From: Mariniflexile sp. AS56
Lineage (GTDB): Bacteria > Bacteroidota > Bacteroidia > Flavobacteriales > Flavobacteriaceae
Direction of reading: 5' to 3'
Assembly: GCF_030552475.1 (NCBI RefSeq)
Contig: NZ_JAUPED010000011.1
Location: 62,001 to 126,000, forward strand
Length of the DNA: 64,000 bases
Part shown: piece by piece, positions 49,845-59,576 of the stretch
Position numbering within the stretch: the first letter of the stretch is position 1
Layout of the letters: every line of letters begins with the position of its first letter
Notes under the pieces: model-generated
Databases searched by the model: none
The model's input: the letters and a program-made list of their open reading frames with translations, nothing else
What the model was told of the DNA's origin: nothing
Position numbers and translations under genes: made by a program

Positions 49845-52801
49845 TGTACATTAACTGTCATACATATTATTCCTTGCGTTTTGGAACTTTTTCAGAAGTA
49901 GACCTTTTGGAACTTGCACAAAAAAACAGCATTTCAACATTGGTGTTAACAGATATTAATAACACATCGGCATGTTTAAATTTTACACGAAAAGCAAAGG
50001 GATTCAATATAAAACCAGTTATTGGTATTGATTTTAGAAATGGCGTTTCGCAGCAGTTTGTTGGTATTGCCAAGAATAATGAGGGCTTTCAGGAGTTGAA
50101 TACATTTTTATCAGAGCATTCTCATCACAAAAAAAACATTCCTAATGAGGCGCCTTCATTCCAGAATGTGTTCATTATTTATCCTTTTGAAAAGGTGTTG
50201 CAAAATGAAAAGAAAGTGTTTCATGATAATGAATTTATAGGGGTGTCTGTGGAAGAGCTAAAGAAGTTACCCTTTTCAGCATATAAATCATATACCGATA
50301 AGTTGGTCATTCAACAGCAGGTTACCATTCGGAATAAAAGAGATTTTAATGCCCATCGTTTATTAAGAGCCATCGATAATAACACCTTGTTAAGTAAGTT
50401 GCAATCTTCTGAAGAATGCAAAACCACCGATGTTATGTTGCCTTTGGAAGATTTAAAAACAGCTTGCAATCAGTTTCCGCATATTATTTCTAATACTGAA
50501 AAAATATTGGAAGCCTGTTCCATTGATTTTAGTTTTGGAAAAGACCGAATATCACAAAACCAAAGGGTGTATTTAGAATCACCAGAAGCAGATTATGAAC
50601 TTTTAGAGAAACTATGCGAGGCTAATTTACATAAACGCTATTCCAAGCCTACAAAAAAGGTTAAAGACCGCTTATATACTGAGTTAATCACCATAAAGAC
50701 CATGGATTTTGTGTCTTACTTTTTAATTAATTATGATATTATTTCCTATTCAAAACGAATGGGGTATATACACGTAGGGCGGGGCAGTGGCGCGAATAGT
50801 ATTGTGGCCTATATTATTGGGATTACAGATGTAGACCCTATTGAGTTGGATTTGTATTTCGAGCGTTTTATTAATCCTTTTAGAGCATCTCCACCCGATT
50901 TTGATATCGATTTTTCATGGAAAGATAGAGAAGATATTACTCAATACATCTTTAAACGTTTTGAACATGTCGCCTTATTAGCCACTTATAACACCTTCAA
51001 GTATCGAGGTGTGGTGAGAGAATTGGGTAAAGTATTTGGGTTGCCAAAGGAAGAAATAGATAAGTTGAGTGATGGTAAATATGCAGAATCTACTTTAGAT
51101 GATATTTCAAAATTAGTTTTAAAGTACGGACAACTTATTAGAGGTTTTCCAAACCATTTGAGTGTACATTCTTGTGGCGTATTGATTTTAGATAAACCCA
51201 TTCATTATTATTCAGCGACTGATTTACCTCCAAAAGGCTTTCCAACCATTCAATTTGATATGATTATTGCGGAAGATGTGGGTGTTTTTAAATTTGATAT
51301 TTTAGGACAACGGGGTTTGGCTAAAATAAAGGAAGCGATTGAAATTGTTCAGTACAACAGACCCGAACTCCCACCCATAGATATTACCCAAGTCGAGGCG
51401 TTTAAAAAGGACCCGAACATCAATGACCTTTTAAAAAGAGGTAAAGCAATTGGGGCTTATTATGTAGAATCTCCTGCCATGCGAGGCTTGATGCAAAAGC
51501 TACAAACGCAGGATTATTTAGGGTTAGTAGCGGCGAGTTCTATTATTCGTCCAGGGGTTTCTGGTTCAGGCATGAAAAAAGAATTTATCATCAGGCAGCG
51601 GTATCCAGAAAAACGCAAAGAAGCGAATTCCATGTTATTAAAAATTATGCCAGAGACTTATGGTATTATGGTGTATCAAGAAGATGTGCTGAAAGTAGCC
51701 AATCAATTTGCAGGACTCACTTTAGGAGAAGCCGATGTGTTGCGTAGAGGCATGAGCGGTAAGTTTAGGTCACGAACGGAGTTTGTAGCAGTGGAAGCGA
51801 AGTTTATTAAAAATTGTAAAGAAAGAGGCTATCCAGAGGCATTAACCTTTGAGGTGTGGGATCAAATAAAAAGCTTTGCAGGGTACGCTTTTGCAAAGGG
51901 GCATTCGGCTTCTTATGCTGTAGAAAGTTACCAAAGTTTATATTTAAAATGCTATTTCCCCTTGGAGTTTATGGTGGCTGTTTTAAATAATGGTGGGGGT
52001 TTTTATAGTACAGAGCATTATATACATGAGGCTAAAATGTGTGGTGGTTTGGTGCACCCGCCATGTATTAATAATAGCGATCATCCCAACCTGATAAAGG
52101 AGAAAACTATTTATTTGGGCTTTGGTTACTTGAAAAGTTTGGAAGCATTAACCATTAAAAGATTCCTGACGGAGCGAAATTTTAATGGCATATTTAATTC
52201 TTTAGATGATTTTATCGATCGGGTTTCTATTAGTATTGAACAAATAACCATATTAATTAGAATTGATGCTTTTAGATTTACCGAACGTTCAAAAACGGAA
52301 TTGTTATGGGAAGCTATTTTTAAACTGAATGTTACTAAGCAAGGCACAACACAGGCCCGTTTATTTAAGCCCAACCACAGGCAGTTTAATTTGCCAACGC
52401 TTACAATTACGTATATTGAAGAAGCTTATGACCAGATAGAGTTGCTTGGGTTCCCGTTGTGTAGTTATTTTGATTTGATGGATGAAGTATGTCAGGAAAA
52501 CATAAAGGTAAATGAATTAAATAAATACATAAATAAGGATGTGTTGCTGTATGGTATTTTAGTAAACACCCGTTTCCATAATACTTCTACAGGTAAATTA
52601 ATACGGTTTTGCACCTTTGTAGACAGAGATGGTAGCTACTTTGATACGGTACATTTCACCAAAGTAGTTGATAAATACCCAATTAATGGTATGGGGGTTT
52701 ATGCCTGTTATGGGAAGGTTACCGAGGAGTTTGATTTTTGTAGTTTAGATATTATTTGGTCAAATAAAATGTCTTTAAAACCGGACCCGCGAGGTTTGTA
52801 G
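49844..52801 (+). CDS. dnaE2: Error-prone DNA polymerase III alpha subunit, DnaE2-like
   Basis: A 985-residue C-family polymerase, shorter than replicative DnaE (about 1150 or more). The PHP domain at the N-terminus is degenerate (NCHTYYSLRFG, TDINN). The catalytic motif PPDFDIDFSW has Asp352, Asp354 and Asp356 at its core. IHVGRGSGANSIVAY is the nucleotide-binding stretch, FPNHLSVHSCG and EDVLKVANQFAGL are palm/fingers blocks, and HSASYAVESYQSLYLK is conserved. An OB-fold end (about 890-985) closes it. It forms an operon with the Y-family polymerase. Confidence 0.93.
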   Translation: MYINCHTYYSLRFGTFSEVDLLELAQKNSISTLVLTDINNTSACLNFTRKAKGFNIKPVIGIDFRNGVSQQFVGIAKNNEGFQELNTFLSEHSHHKKNIPNEAPSFQNVFIIYPFEKVLQNEKKVFHDNEFIGVSVEELKKLPFSAYKSYTDKLVIQQQVTIRNKRDFNAHRLLRAIDNNTLLSKLQSSEECKTTDVMLPLEDLKTACNQFPHIISNTEKILEACSIDFSFGKDRISQNQRVYLESPEADYELLEKLCEANLHKRYSKPTKKVKDRLYTELITIKTMDFVSYFLINYDIISYSKRMGYIHVGRGSGANSIVAYIIGITDVDPIELDLYFERFINPFRASPPDFDIDFSWKDREDITQYIFKRFEHVALLATYNTFKYRGVVRELGKVFGLPKEEIDKLSDGKYAESTLDDISKLVLKYGQLIRGFPNHLSVHSCGVLILDKPIHYYSATDLPPKGFPTIQFDMIIAEDVGVFKFDILGQRGLAKIKEAIEIVQYNRPELPPIDITQVEAFKKDPNINDLLKRGKAIGAYYVESPAMRGLMQKLQTQDYLGLVAASSIIRPGVSGSGMKKEFIIRQRYPEKRKEANSMLLKIMPETYGIMVYQEDVLKVANQFAGLTLGEADVLRRGMSGKFRSRTEFVAVEAKFIKNCKERGYPEALTFEVWDQIKSFAGYAFAKGHSASYAVESYQSLYLKCYFPLEFMVAVLNNGGGFYSTEHYIHEAKMCGGLVHPPCINNSDHPNLIKEKTIYLGFGYLKSLEALTIKRFLTERNFNGIFNSLDDFIDRVSISIEQITILIRIDAFRFTERSKTELLWEAIFKLNVTKQGTTQARLFKPNHRQFNLPTLTITYIEEAYDQIELLGFPLCSYFDLMDEVCQENIKVNELNKYINKDVLLYGILVNTRFHNTSTGKLIRFCTFVDRDGSYFDTVHFTKVVDKYPINGMGVYACYGKVTEEFDFCSLDIIWSNKMSLKPDPRGL

Positions 52802-53233
52802 TATAGAAGTTAGGGGAGAGTCTCTTACGGTAAGCATGTGGGGTACTCAAAAAGGGCTAAAGAGCGTGTTATTCAAAGTAATTCGTAATTTTTTTTTAGT
52901 ATGTATTGCGTTGGTGTATAGGAGAGTAAAAGTTATTCTATTCAAAAAAAACAGCCAATATTTTAGAGTTATTACGCTGATATTTAAAATGGAATATCAT
53001 AAATAATTATTTCAATTTTAAGCATACTTCACATTCGTTTTGTTCTTTAAAAAAAGGGAAACGCTATTAAAAGCAAAAATAGTATTATAAATGGTGAAGA
53101 TTTTGGAAGATTTTTGCTTTAATTGTGATTAACATTGTTTTTGCTAATTTCTTGTAAATCAATTCATATAAAATTACTCTTAATTTAAATAGTGGTTTTG
53201 TTGTTCAGTGAATTTTAAAAGACTCTAAATTTT
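52802..53233. other. Intergenic region before the DUF1592 operon, nothing firm
   Basis: A 432-base AT-rich gap. It must carry the promoter for the long operon, but no TAnnTTTG box was clear. No ORF with recognisable content was seen. Confidence 0.45.
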
Positions 53234-56200
53234 ATGAAACGTACCCTGTTAATTGCACTTGTTTTTACGGCAACACTTTTAGGGCTTTTTTTTATTCCTT
53301 TAACAGGCGAAATTGAAAATACGTTTGTATTTTTTCTAGGGCGTTTTCATCCTATCATCCTTCATCTTCCAATAGGTGCTTTAGTTGTGTTATTTCTTAT
53401 GGAAATGATGAATAGCCTGCGTCCTAACTTAAATTTGGACGAAGCTTGTAATATTCTACTTTGGTTCTCGGTCTTCAGTATCATTCCAACCATTATTTTA
53501 GGTTTTCTTTTGGCGTCATCAGGAAATTATGATGATGATTTATTAAGTTTTCATAAATGGTTAGGCTGGTTTACGGCTCTAATTTGTGTTTGGTTACTTG
53601 TTTTGCGACAAAAAAAATCTTCCAAAAACATAAATAATGTATCACGTTCTTATAAGGTGTTTTTATTTGTTAATGTAGTTTTACTATCGCTAGCAGGTCA
53701 TTATGGAGGCGCTTTAACACATGGTTCGAGTTATTTAACCAAATACATGCCTTCTAGTTTGAAGACGGTATTAGGGGTTAGTGATGCCAATTCGGAGTAT
53801 TTAGCAATTAACAAAGAAAACGATTCGACATCTCAGGAGGCTTTGCATTTTAAAAATAAGGTGCAACCTATTATGGAGGCTTATTGCTATGAATGCCATG
53901 GACCAGATAAACAAAAAGGAGATGTTCGTTTAGATGCTTTAAATTGGGACATGATAAATGGACCAGATGCGGAAGGGTGGCATTCTGCTTTGGATATGAT
54001 TAATTCAGGCGATATGCCTCCAGAAAAAGCGCCGCAATTAAAGGATGATGAGCGTCGTGCTGTGGTAGATTGGATGACTGAAAATCTTGAAAAAGCAGCC
54101 GAAGTGAAGCAAAAGAGTAATAAAGGTGTGATGCGAAGATTAACAAAATCGCAGTATACCAATTCGCTTAATGATTTACTTGGTGTTTATGTGAATTTTG
54201 GAGATGTGCTTCCTGATGATGGAAAATCGAAAATGGGCTATAGCAACAACGGAAGTATCCTTCAAACCTCTGCATTACATATTGATTATTATCAAAAAAT
54301 AGCGCGAGAGGCCTTAGATAAAGCCATTGTTTTTGGAGATAAACCAGAATCAAAACGCTATAAAGTGACTCTAGGAAAAAAAATAGGGGATGGTAAAACA
54401 GGCGCAGAATATGGAGGCTACCAAACGGCAGCTATAAGTAATAAAGATTTATTGGTAGAGATTTTAAATGACCAAGGGAAACCAATTAAAGCTGCAACAA
54501 ATCAAGAAAATGATACTTTAACAGCTTTAAAGAACAAGATTGGAATTGGCATGCGCGGTTCTGCCAGTAACCGTTATAGTGTGGTTAAAGAGGGCATGTT
54601 GCTAAATTCAGCATTACCAGCAAAAGAAGTGACGCCTAAGTCATGGCAAGGGCCTTCGCCAAATTTAAAGTTATTGGTTAAAGAAGATTTCCCTAGAACA
54701 GGCGATTTTGTATTTAGGGTAGAGGCTTCAAAAGGGTATAATTCGGTATCTGTGGAGCGTCTTATCGATTTAAGAAAAAAAGAACCAGCACGAAAGTCTT
54801 CGAAAGCCATTCATATTGCAGCAAAGGATATTAAAAATCCTAAAAATTTCATCTTAAAGAATAACCGTTGGTTATTGCCTAATAACGTTGCAAACAACGT
54901 TCGAACCTCTTTCAATTATTCTGTTCCTAAGGCTGGAATATATCAAGTAGACTTGGTGCATCCTTATGTGTCTGAAGATGCGATGCCTTCATACCAATTA
55001 GGTCTTTTAGGAGGCAATAAAGAAGGTGTTGTTGGCGAACGTTTGTACATGGATAAGAACTTAAAGGGTTCAGATCAAATTATCACCCCAGTTACATTGG
55101 TTTATTTATCAGAAGGAGAACATAAAGGTTTTATTGGCGGAAAGTTTTTTGTAGGTTTTAGTCATATTGTATTAACGCCATTACCTGAAAATGATCCATT
55201 ACCAAAAATTCTTGAAAAAGAAGCAGACAGAAATAATTTAAAATATGCATCAGTTAACCCATCAATTCAAGTTTTTGCTGGTTCAAGGACAGATGATGGT
55301 ATGGATTATAAAACCTTTGGTGAATCGGTAGAAGTAATAACGCCTGCAGGGAAATATCAAAGCTTTGAATTTAAAGGTAGGTTGGAAAATTTACCAATAC
55401 CACTTGGAAGTGCGCAAGTAAGTGGCGATCTAGCAAACATTCTAACCGTAGGACTTTGGAATAACCATCTTGTTAAAGACGGAAGTTTTAATGGGCCGCC
55501 ATTACTTATAAAATCGGTAGAGTTAGAGGCGCCTTATCATCCTGTATGGCCACCAAAAAGTCACACAAGTATCTTTTTTGATTCGCCTAATAAAGCAAAA
55601 GTTGAGATTTATACAGAAGAAGTGCTTACCCGTTTTATGGAACGTGCTTTTAGACGCAGCCTTAACCCCGGAGAACTAAATCGTTATATGGATTTCTGGA
55701 GAAGTATTAAAGATGACTTTGACCGTTATGAAGATGGTGTTAAAGAAGTGTTAGTTGCAGTGCTTTGTTCACCTAATTTCATCTACTTGTTTGAACCGGA
55801 AATTCCAAAAACAGATAAATCAAAAAAGTCAGATGATGAATTTTATTTAGCGTCACAACTGTCTTATTTTCTGTGGAATTCACCTCCAGATAAAAAACTC
55901 ATGGCATTAGCAGCCGAAGGAGATTTATACGATGAGTTGCCAGAACAAATCGAACGTATGGTAAAAGATCCTAAAATATCTCGAATGATTCATTCTTTTT
56001 CTTATGAATGGTTGCGTTTAGATAGGCATAAAAGCATGGATACTGATGTTAAGGAGTATGAAGATTATACGCGTTTTGTGAAAGAAGATATGTTTAAGGA
56101 AACCTACACATTCATTCATCATATATTAAAAAATAACTTGAGTATCATGAATTTTATCGATTCAGATTTTGCGATGTTAAATCAGAATCTTGCCGAATTT

Positions 56201-56869
56201 TATGGTATTGACCGAGTAAAAGGCAATGCATTTCGCCCTGTAGCATTATCTAAAGATGAACACAGAGGCGGCTTACTTTCACAAGGCGCTTTTTTAAACG
56301 GTCATTCAGATGGTATTCAGGCGCATCCTATTAAGCGTGCTGTATGGTTGAAAGAAAAAATATTAGGAGATACACCGCCGCCACCGCCGCCAAATGTGCC
56401 TCAATTAGACCCTGATACACCAGGCTTTGAAAATCTTACATTGAAAGAACAGTTGTTTTTGCATAGAAACAATCCCTCGTGTTTAGATTGTCATCTTAAA
56501 ATAGATCCTTATGGAGTTGTATTTGAAAATTATGATGCTGTTGGAAGATATCAGCTAACCGCGAAAGGGAAACCAATAGATTCAAAATCAAAATTACCCG
56601 ATGGAACAGAGGTTGAAGGTGTTCAAGGAATTAAAGAGTATATTTTAAGACTTAAAAAACAAGATTTTACAAGAGCCCTAGTCGAAAATATTTTTGCGTA
56701 TGCTTTAGGTCGAGACGTTGGGTTTGCAGATAATAAAGAAATAGATAGGATTGTTGAAGCGGTTGTTGATAACGATTTCCGTTTTCAAACGGTCATAGAA
56801 CAGGTTGTTTTAAGTCCGTCATTTTATGAAAAAGAACAAAGTTGGTTTAATAAAATATTTGGATTATGA
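53234..56869 (+). CDS. DUF1592/DUF1588/DUF1587 multidomain cytochrome protein
   Basis: A 1211-residue protein of the planctomycete-type cytochrome set. Residues 1-180 form a four-span membrane domain with RFHPIILHLPIGALVVLFLMEM. A c-type heme motif follows at Cys218-x-x-Cys221-His222 (CYECHG). MRRLTKSQYTNSLNDLLGV near 295 starts DUF1587. The rest holds DUF1595/DUF1592 (FMERAFRRSLNPGEL, YLASQLSYFLWNSPPDKKL), DUF1588 (RGGLLSQGAFLNGHSDGIQAHP), a proline run (1048-1053), and a second CxxCH at Cys1083 (CLDCHLKIDPYG) with DUF1585. It probably passes electrons outside the cytoplasm. Its stop overlaps the DUF1552 start (ATGA). Confidence 0.88.
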   Translation: MKRTLLIALVFTATLLGLFFIPLTGEIENTFVFFLGRFHPIILHLPIGALVVLFLMEMMNSLRPNLNLDEACNILLWFSVFSIIPTIILGFLLASSGNYDDDLLSFHKWLGWFTALICVWLLVLRQKKSSKNINNVSRSYKVFLFVNVVLLSLAGHYGGALTHGSSYLTKYMPSSLKTVLGVSDANSEYLAINKENDSTSQEALHFKNKVQPIMEAYCYECHGPDKQKGDVRLDALNWDMINGPDAEGWHSALDMINSGDMPPEKAPQLKDDERRAVVDWMTENLEKAAEVKQKSNKGVMRRLTKSQYTNSLNDLLGVYVNFGDVLPDDGKSKMGYSNNGSILQTSALHIDYYQKIAREALDKAIVFGDKPESKRYKVTLGKKIGDGKTGAEYGGYQTAAISNKDLLVEILNDQGKPIKAATNQENDTLTALKNKIGIGMRGSASNRYSVVKEGMLLNSALPAKEVTPKSWQGPSPNLKLLVKEDFPRTGDFVFRVEASKGYNSVSVERLIDLRKKEPARKSSKAIHIAAKDIKNPKNFILKNNRWLLPNNVANNVRTSFNYSVPKAGIYQVDLVHPYVSEDAMPSYQLGLLGGNKEGVVGERLYMDKNLKGSDQIITPVTLVYLSEGEHKGFIGGKFFVGFSHIVLTPLPENDPLPKILEKEADRNNLKYASVNPSIQVFAGSRTDDGMDYKTFGESVEVITPAGKYQSFEFKGRLENLPIPLGSAQVSGDLANILTVGLWNNHLVKDGSFNGPPLLIKSVELEAPYHPVWPPKSHTSIFFDSPNKAKVEIYTEEVLTRFMERAFRRSLNPGELNRYMDFWRSIKDDFDRYEDGVKEVLVAVLCSPNFIYLFEPEIPKTDKSKKSDDEFYLASQLSYFLWNSPPDKKLMALAAEGDLYDELPEQIERMVKDPKISRMIHSFSYEWLRLDRHKSMDTDVKEYEDYTRFVKEDMFKETYTFIHHILKNNLSIMNFIDSDFAMLNQNLAEFYGIDRVKGNAFRPVALSKDEHRGGLLSQGAFLNGHSDGIQAHPIKRAVWLKEKILGDTPPPPPPNVPQLDPDTPGFENLTLKEQLFLHRNNPSCLDCHLKIDPYGVVFENYDAVGRYQLTAKGKPIDSKSKLPDGTEVEGVQGIKEYILRLKKQDFTRALVENIFAYALGRDVGFADNKEIDRIVEAVVDNDFRFQTVIEQVVLSPSFYEKEQSWFNKIFGL

Positions 56870-58209
56870 GTAAGAAACCTTGGCATTTAGATCGTCGTAC
56901 TTTTTTGAAAGGATTGGGAGTAGCATGCATGTTGCCCTATTTTGAAGGCATGGCAATGAATAGTTTTTCAAAGTTTATAGAACCCTTAGCACCTAAGCGT
57001 TTATGTTTTCTATATTTTCCAAATGGTGTTGGCTTGCCACCACAAGAAAGTTCATATCATAAAGATTGGAATTGGTTTCCAAGCGGTGAAGGGGCCAATT
57101 ATAAATTAACAAAGTCACTAGCACCTTTAGCTTCTTATAGAGACGATATATCTATAATGGGCGGTTTAAGTCATCCATATAGTCGTAACGTTTTGGGGCA
57201 CATGGCAGGCGATTCATGGTTAACAGGAGGCGATTTACGTGGTGAATATAAAAATAGTGTTTCAGTAGATCAAGTCGCTGCTGAAAAATTGAGTAAATAC
57301 ACCCGTTTCCCATCCTTGATATTATCAACGGATGGTGGTGTAGGGTATAAATCAAGAACATCAACATTATCCTTTAATTCATCAGGAAGACCACTTCCTT
57401 CAGAACACCGTCAGCGTGAAATTTTTGAACGTTATTTTTCACCAGCAGGAGGCGCATCAACTCATGAAAGAAGAAAAAGCATAAACCAAGGCAAAAAAAT
57501 TGTGGATTTGGTATTAGAAGATAGCAAAAGTCTTGAAAAACGTCTAGGTTCTAATGATAAAGCTAAATTAGATGAATACCTAACCTCATTGAATCAAGTT
57601 GAGCAGCAAGTAAAACGTAATGAACAATGGTTGGACGTGCCCATGAAAGAATTTGATGCCAGTTTAATTAACCTAGATGTAGATCCAACATCGGCACCAG
57701 ATGATTATGTACGCTCTATGTTAGATTTGATGGTTCTTGGCTTTCAAACCGATTCTACGCGAGTAATGAGTTACATGATGGCACGTGAAGATGGTATGGG
57801 CTTTGGTGATAATTTTCCAAAAATGGCATTGGGTTTAAAAGGGCATCATAGTATTTCGCACGATAAAACGACTGGCCATTGGGGCGATTGGGGGCGTTTA
57901 GACCAGTGGTATGCTAAGCATTTTGCCTATTTTATCAATAAAATGAAAAACACAAAAGATGAACATGGATCATTATTAGATAACACTTTGATTCTTTACG
58001 GAAGTGCCTGTAGTTCCACACATAATGCTCGTAATTGTCCGCTTATTTTAGCTGGCGGTTCTAATCTTGGCGTAAATCACGGTACGTATACTAAGTTCAA
58101 TGAAAAAGAAGTGCGATTGTCTAACCTATTTGTGAGCATGCTAAATAAGGTAGATGTTCACACAGAAAGTTTTTCAGACAGTACAGGTAGACTGCCTTCT
58201 ATTCTTTAA
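56866..58209 (+). CDS. DUF1552 Tat-exported protein
   Basis: A 447-residue DUF1552 protein, a regular partner of DUF1592 proteins. It begins with a twin-arginine signal (DRRTFLKGLGVACMLPYFEG, Arg10-Arg11). FLYFPNGVGLPPQ, the MGGLSHPYSRNVLGHMAG block, GDWGRLDQWYAKHF, and LYGSACSSTHNARNCPLILAGGSN near the end match the sulfatase/DUF1501-like fold with HMAG and ASH-type loops. It starts in the ATGA overlap with the DUF1592 gene, so the two are made together. Function is unknown. Confidence 0.88.
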   Translation: MSKKPWHLDRRTFLKGLGVACMLPYFEGMAMNSFSKFIEPLAPKRLCFLYFPNGVGLPPQESSYHKDWNWFPSGEGANYKLTKSLAPLASYRDDISIMGGLSHPYSRNVLGHMAGDSWLTGGDLRGEYKNSVSVDQVAAEKLSKYTRFPSLILSTDGGVGYKSRTSTLSFNSSGRPLPSEHRQREIFERYFSPAGGASTHERRKSINQGKKIVDLVLEDSKSLEKRLGSNDKAKLDEYLTSLNQVEQQVKRNEQWLDVPMKEFDASLINLDVDPTSAPDDYVRSMLDLMVLGFQTDSTRVMSYMMAREDGMGFGDNFPKMALGLKGHHSISHDKTTGHWGDWGRLDQWYAKHFAYFINKMKNTKDEHGSLLDNTLILYGSACSSTHNARNCPLILAGGSNLGVNHGTYTKFNEKEVRLSNLFVSMLNKVDVHTESFSDSTGRLPSIL

Positions 58210-58246
58210 ATACAATCAATTTCACCAACCAACTAAAATTAAATAC

Positions 58247-59575
58247 ATGATCAAGAAAGAGCGCATTCCTGTTGTAAGCAAGGAGTTATTATTCCCTTTT
58301 ATTATTATCACTTCTTTATTTGCTTTATGGGGTATTGCTAATGATTTAACCAACCCAATGGTGTCTGCTTTCAAAAAAGTGATGCCAGAATTATCGAATA
58401 TTCAAGCGTCTTTAGTGCAATTTGCATTTTATTTTGGGTATTTTTTTATGGCATTTCCGGCAGCTTTATTTATCAGACGTTTTAGTTATAAATCGGGTAT
58501 TCTATTAGGGTTAACCTTGTATGCTATTGGCGCTTTTATGTTTTATCCGGCCGCTATGTATGAAGAATATAACTATTTTTTAATTTCACTGTGGGTTATA
58601 ACATGTGGTTTGGCATTTTTAGAAACTACTGCAAACCCTTTAATTTTAGCATTGGGAGATAAAAGAACAGCTACCCAACGTTTAAATTTAGCACAAGCGT
58701 TTAATCCCGTGGGGTCACTTACCGGAATGATTATAGCTCAAGTATTTGTATTGCAAGCACTGCGATCTGATGATTACACTGCTGAAGCTTATAACGCATT
58801 GGCATCAACAGAATTGGCTGCCATTCGCGAAAACGATTTAAGTGTCATCAGTATTCCGTATTTAAGTTTAGGTGTTTTGGTTTTAATTATTATGGTCATT
58901 ATTGCATTTACAAAAATCCCTAAAACAGCTGTAGAAGATAAAATGAGTCTTTCCGATTCATTAAAGAAATTAACCGCTAATAAAACATATCTAAACGGTG
59001 TTTTGGCTCAGGCAGCTTGTGTTGGTTCGCAAATTATGTGTTGGACCTACATTTTCCATTATGTAGATAATTTAAATGAAAGTACAGGTAGTAATATTAC
59101 AGCAACCCATTACAATGTGGCTGCTATGGTTTTGTTTTTATCTGGCCGATGGATTGGAACCGCTTTAATGAAAAAAGTAAATCCACCAAAAGTGTTAATG
59201 CTATTTGGTTTGGGTGGCGCTTTGGCGAGTATTGGAGCCATCGTATTACCTGGTATGGCTGGGTTAATATCGCTGGTTGCTATTTCTGTTTTTATGTCTA
59301 TTATGTTTCCTACCATTTATGGTATTGCTTTAAAAGATATGGGAGACGAAGCTAAAATTGGTTCTGCAGGATTGGTTATGGCTATTGTTGGTGGCGCACT
59401 TATGCCAATTGTTCAAGCTGCTATTTTAGATTTAGGTGGCGATGGTTTGGCCGATATTAATTTTTTAGGGTATATCCCAGAAGTTAATTTATCGTTTATT
59501 TTACCAGCGTTATCTTTAGCGTTTGTGGGCTATTATGGTTATAGTAGCATAAAAACGATGGTAAGTAATTCGTAA
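58247..59575 (+). CDS. FucP-family sugar:proton symporter (MFS)
   Basis: A 442-residue major facilitator protein with 12 spans. FIIITSLFALWGIANDLTNPMVSAF and QASLVQFAFYFGYFFMAFPAALFIRR, then GLAFLETTANPLILALG and RLNLAQAFNPVGSLTG, are the FucP signature. I chose ATG 58247 (MIKKERIPVV); the longer frame from 58154 overlaps the DUF1552 gene by 56 bases. FucP relatives carry L-fucose, glucose, galactose, or N-acetylglucosamine with a proton; the true sugar is not fixed. It is the third gene of the operon. Confidence 0.88.
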   Translation: MIKKERIPVVSKELLFPFIIITSLFALWGIANDLTNPMVSAFKKVMPELSNIQASLVQFAFYFGYFFMAFPAALFIRRFSYKSGILLGLTLYAIGAFMFYPAAMYEEYNYFLISLWVITCGLAFLETTANPLILALGDKRTATQRLNLAQAFNPVGSLTGMIIAQVFVLQALRSDDYTAEAYNALASTELAAIRENDLSVISIPYLSLGVLVLIIMVIIAFTKIPKTAVEDKMSLSDSLKKLTANKTYLNGVLAQAACVGSQIMCWTYIFHYVDNLNESTGSNITATHYNVAAMVLFLSGRWIGTALMKKVNPPKVLMLFGLGGALASIGAIVLPGMAGLISLVAISVFMSIMFPTIYGIALKDMGDEAKIGSAGLVMAIVGGALMPIVQAAILDLGGDGLADINFLGYIPEVNLSFILPALSLAFVGYYGYSSIKTMVSNS

Positions 59576-59576
59576 T

